A DNA stretch of 8,680 nt from Phycisphaerales bacterium (GTDB taxonomy: Bacteria; Planctomycetota; Phycisphaerae; Tepidisphaerales; Tepidisphaeraceae). Each line of letters begins with the position of its first letter. The stretch's first letter is position 1. The stretch covers positions 236 through 8,915 of the forward strand of contig PMAK01000142.1 in the NCBI GenBank assembly GCA_003153655.1, in the 5' to 3' direction. Below the pieces are notes generated by a model. It saw only the letters and a program-made list of their open reading frames with translations. It ran no database searches and was not told the DNA's origin. The position numbers and the translations under genes are program-made. Positions 6,046-8,680 of this stretch are shown here, in pieces.

Positions 6046-6073
6046 ATTAAAGCGATACTTTAACGTCTGTCAA
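6046..6073 (-). promoter_or_regulatory. Strong sigma70-type promoter of the retron operon
   Basis: On the minus strand a consensus -35 TTGACA (6068..6073) and a near-consensus -10 TTTAAT (6046..6051) are separated by 16 bp. Transcription should start near 6039, about 10 nt before repeat a1. A run of nine A on the minus strand (6097..6105) lies further upstream and could bend the DNA or act loosely as an upstream element. The promoter makes the retron operon independent of dnaE2, which ends 135 bp upstream. Confidence 0.68.
6047..6063. promoter_or_regulatory. Palindrome within the retron promoter, candidate XRE operator
   Basis: TTAAAG (6047..6052) and CTTTAA (6058..6063) form a perfect inverted repeat with a 5-bp spacer. 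It overlaps the -10 box and the promoter spacer. A protein bound here would block RNA polymerase. The XRE protein encoded in the same operon is the obvious candidate ligand. An outer pair TTGAC (6035..6039) / GTCAA (6069..6073) is nearly concentric with it. Confidence 0.5.
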
Positions 6074-6128
6074 GATGGTTAGCGCGTTCCAAAGTGTTTT
6101 TTTTTGCTCGGGGTCTCGGTGATAAGAA

Positions 6129-6146
6129 ATGGAGGCGGCAATCCAT
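6129..6146 (-). terminator. Weak possible terminator after dnaE2
   Basis: On the minus strand ATGGA and TCCAT can form a 5-bp stem with an 8-nt loop, followed by TTTCTTATC. It lies about 65 bp past the dnaE2 stop. The stem is short and AT-rich, so this is a marginal candidate. I see nothing else in 6074..6208 apart from the A9 tract. Confidence 0.22.
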
Positions 6147-6208
6147 AACGAATTCGAGGGGCATATCATTGGTAATTTAGTCCGTGTCGACTGCGTGTTT
6201 TTGCATCG

Positions 6209-8680
6209 CTAATGAAAATCCCGCGAGCGCAAGCAGCAGTTGGAAACCAACTCGGTAAGGTCATGCAATCGCACAGCCATGACGTGCTGCACCTGGCCCT
6301 GGCGTTCGACATAACCATCGGCTTGAAGCACGGAAGCATTCCGCGCGGCATTCCGGTAGCGCTCGTAAACGTCGGGCCGGATAATCAAATTCACAATGCC
6401 CGTCTCATCCTCCAGCGTTTCAAACACGATTCCTTTGGCGGTGCCGGGGCGCTGGCGAATAATGACGACGCCGGCCACGCTCACCCACCTTCCATGCGGG
6501 CGATTCCATACCTCGGCGGCTGGAATCACCTTGCGGCGGGTCAATTCCGCTCGGATGAGCTGAACCGGATGTCCCTTGAGCGATAGGCCGGTCGTTCCAT
6601 AATCGGCATGAATCTCCTGGCCCACGGTCATTAGCGGAAGAGCTGGCGCGGCATTCTCGGCTGGCGGTATCGCCAGCGGCCCGCGTTCCTCTGGCAGCGC
6701 CAGCGTTTCCCACAAAGCCACGCGGCGCGACCTGGGCAGGGACGCGAAGGCGTCGGCCTCAGATAGTTTTGCAACGGCGGAAACCGGAAGCTCAGTCGCC
6801 ACATGGAAATCGTCGATTGAGCGAAACGGACCGTGCTGGCCTCGGCGTTCGACAAGTTGCTGCGCGTGGGCTGCTTGCAGTCCCTTTATCATGCGGAAGC
6901 CAAGCCGCACGGCTGGACCGCCGATCCCCCAAGTCCGTTTGTCCGCCGTGCGTAGAGATGCCGGCGAATCGACTGCACTCTCCAAAGTGCAATCCCAATC
7001 GCTCCGATTCACCTCGACTGCTCGGACTTCGACGCCATGCTCTCGCGCATCGCGGACAATTTGCGCCGGCGCATAAAATCCCATCGGCTGGCTGTTGAGC
7101 AACGCACAGCAGAAGGCCGCCGGGTGATATCGCTTGATCCATGCGCTGGCGTAGACAAGCAGCGCGAAAGAAGCGGCGTGGCTTTCGGGAAAGCCGTATT
7201 CGCCAAAGCCCTTGATCTGATTGAAGCAGCGCTCGGCGAATTCCCGCTCGTAACCGTTGGCCAGCATTCCATCAATCATCTTCTGCTGAAACTTTTCGAT
7301 GCTGCCCGCGTGCCGCCATGCGGCCATCGCGCGGCGCAACTGGTCGGCTTCTCCGGCGGTGAATCCCGCCGCGACCATCGCCATTTTCATCGCCTGTTCC
7401 TGAAACAGCGGAACGCCCAACGTCTTGCCAAGCACCGCCTCCAACTCTGGCTTGGGAAAACTCACCGGCTCAATCCCGTCGCGGCGGCGCAAGTAGGGAT
7501 GAACCATATCGCCCTGGATCGGGCCGGGTCTGACTATCGCCACTTCAATCACAAGATCATAAAATTTGTTGGGTCGCAGTCGCGGTAACATCGACATCTG
7601 CGCCCGCGATTCGATCTGAAAGACGCCGACGGTGTCAGCATCACTGACCATCACGTACACGCCTGGGTCTTCCGGCGGAATCGTGTGAAGCTCAATTGGC
7701 GGATCGGCTGGATGGGTGTCGTTGATGAGCTTCATTCCCTTGGCCAGCGCCGTCAGCATCCCCAGCGCCAGCACGTCCACTTTGAGAATGCCGATGGCGT
7801 CAATGTCGTCCTTGTCCCACTCGATCACCGTACGATCCGCCATGCTGGCGTTCTCAATGGGGACCAACTCGCACAACGGCCCGCGCGTCATCACCATGCC
7901 GCCGACGTGTTGAGACAAATGCCTGGGGAATCCGAGTAGTTCGCGCGTGAGCGCAACCACGAGCCGCACGGTGCGGTCGGTGGGGTCCAATCCCGCTTCC
8001 CGAACCTGTTCATCCAGCGGCGCGCCGCTGGACCAGCCCTCAAGGCGCTTGGCCAGCGCATCCACCGCGTCCAGCCCCAACCCCATCGCTTTGCCCACGT
8101 CCCTCACGGCGGATCGACCGCGATAGCTGATGATTTCCGCCGTCATGCCAGCGCGCTCGCGACCGTATTTCTCATAGAGATATTGGATCACTTCTTCGCG
8201 GCGCTCGTGCTCGAAATCAACGTCGATGTCCGGCGGTTCGTCGCGCGCGGCGCTGACGAATCGCTCAAATAGTACGTCAATCCGGTTGGGATCAACGGAT
8301 GTGACGCCCAGGCAATAGCAGACGGCGGAATTCGCGGCGGAGCCGCGCCCCTGACACAGAATCCCGCGCGAGCGGGCGAAGCGAACTAAATCGTAAACCG
8401 TCAGGAAATACGGCTCGATCTTGAGTTCCTCGATCAGCGTCAACTCATAAACGATTTGCTGGCGAACCTTTTCAGGAATGTCCTGCGGATAGCGACCGGC
8501 GGCACCGGCCCAGGCCAGTTCCGCCAGATACGACGCCGGCGTTTTGCCTGCCGGAACGATTTCATCCGGGTATTCATAGCGCAGCTCATCAAGCGAGAAC
8601 GCGCAGCGTTCCGCGATCTCGACCGTTCTTCGCAGCGCGGCCGGAAGGTCGCCGAACAAGTGGTGCATGTCTTCCGGCGG
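6209..8680 (-). CDS. dnaE2: Error-prone DNA polymerase DnaE2 (ImuC), 5' end outside the window
   Basis: The C-terminal 823 residues of a family C polymerase alpha subunit; the open frame continues past the right edge, so the N-terminal PHP domain is not visible. DnaE2 is the translesion polymerase of the ImuA-ImuB-DnaE2 mutasome, used in SOS mutagenesis in many bacteria that lack UmuC-type activity. Numbering from the Met at 8668: finger/palm motif GRGSAANSAVCY 108-118; catalytic Asp pair in PDIDVDF, D149 and D151; third catalytic Asp D298 in ILKVDVLALGML; polymerase segments RPGPIQGDMVHPYLRRR 380-396 and FQEQAMKMAM 422-431; helix-hairpin-helix-like region about 592-625; OB-fold about 727-805 (WVSVAGVVIIRQRPGTAKG); and the DnaE2-typical C-terminus SRDFH. 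GRGSAANS and the lack of a long C-terminal tau-binding tail favour DnaE2 over replicative DnaE1. All catalytic residues are intact. imuA/imuB, often upstream of it, would be off the window. Confidence 0.93.
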   Translation of the reverse strand, partial: PPEDMHHLFGDLPAALRRTVEIAERCAFSLDELRYEYPDEIVPAGKTPASYLAELAWAGAAGRYPQDIPEKVRQQIVYELTLIEELKIEPYFLTVYDLVRFARSRGILCQGRGSAANSAVCYCLGVTSVDPNRIDVLFERFVSAARDEPPDIDVDFEHERREEVIQYLYEKYGRERAGMTAEIISYRGRSAVRDVGKAMGLGLDAVDALAKRLEGWSSGAPLDEQVREAGLDPTDRTVRLVVALTRELLGFPRHLSQHVGGMVMTRGPLCELVPIENASMADRTVIEWDKDDIDAIGILKVDVLALGMLTALAKGMKLINDTHPADPPIELHTIPPEDPGVYVMVSDADTVGVFQIESRAQMSMLPRLRPNKFYDLVIEVAIVRPGPIQGDMVHPYLRRRDGIEPVSFPKPELEAVLGKTLGVPLFQEQAMKMAMVAAGFTAGEADQLRRAMAAWRHAGSIEKFQQKMIDGMLANGYEREFAERCFNQIKGFGEYGFPESHAASFALLVYASAWIKRYHPAAFCCALLNSQPMGFYAPAQIVRDAREHGVEVRAVEVNRSDWDCTLESAVDSPASLRTADKRTWGIGGPAVRLGFRMIKGLQAAHAQQLVERRGQHGPFRSIDDFHVATELPVSAVAKLSEADAFASLPRSRRVALWETLALPEERGPLAIPPAENAAPALPLMTVGQEIHADYGTTGLSLKGHPVQLIRAELTRRKVIPAAEVWNRPHGRWVSVAGVVIIRQRPGTAKGIVFETLEDETGIVNLIIRPDVYERYRNAARNASVLQADGYVERQGQVQHVMAVRLHDLTELVSNCCLRSRDFH

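Noticed and set aside
6097..6105. Run of nine T as an intrinsic terminator
   Set aside because: It is T on the plus strand, where no gene reads into it. On the minus strand, used by dnaE2, it is an A-run, and no stable hairpin precedes it.
1..8680. CRISPR array, insertion sequence or integrase
   Set aside because: No regularly spaced repeats, no transposase or recombinase motifs, and no terminal repeats or target duplications were found.

Overview
The window comes from a moderately GC-rich bacterium. It carries a DnaE2-type error-prone polymerase, a large RecB-like nuclease-helicase fusion, and between them a complete small retron locus. DnaE2, the fusion helicase and the arginine-rich winged-helix-like protein would fit a Gram-negative such as a planctomycete, but the taxonomic guess is weak and rests on general resemblance only.

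Layout. Positions 1-75 hold only a palindromic stem-loop. A small arginine-rich putative DNA-binding protein (78..492, minus) is divergent from the nuclease-helicase gene (615..4064, plus); their shared intergenic region holds a perfect hairpin. The helicase gene converges on a minus-strand block running from 6073 down to 4151. In transcription order this block is: a strong sigma70-type promoter (6046..6073) with a perfect palindrome inside it; a structured non-coding region bounded by a perfect 11-bp inverted repeat (6018..6028 and 5753..5763); an 81-residue ORF of unknown function (5745 down to 5500); an XRE-family helix-turn-helix gene (5470 down to 5162); and a reverse transcriptase (5158 down to 4151). 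From 6209 to the right edge runs the C-terminal three quarters of dnaE2 (minus strand, 5' end outside the window).

The most interesting element is the 4151..6073 block. The reverse transcriptase has the two motifs regarded as retron hallmarks, NAxxH (here NATQH) and VTG, plus an intact catalytic Asp pair (as FVDD). Upstream lies a hairpin-rich region of about 276 nt whose ends pair perfectly, as the a1/a2 repeats of a retron msr-msd RNA do. The likely arrangement is promoter, ncRNA, small ORF, XRE regulator, RT, read as one tightly packed operon. The a2 arm overlaps the Shine-Dalgarno sequence of the 81-residue ORF, so folding of the ncRNA could control translation of that ORF. The promoter palindrome is a natural operator candidate for the XRE protein.

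By analogy with known retrons, the RT and its msDNA may form an anti-phage toxin-antitoxin-like complex, with the small ORF and/or the HTH protein as partner or effector. The effector assignment is inference. The nuclease-helicase next door could be a repair or a defence gene; nothing in the sequence decides this.
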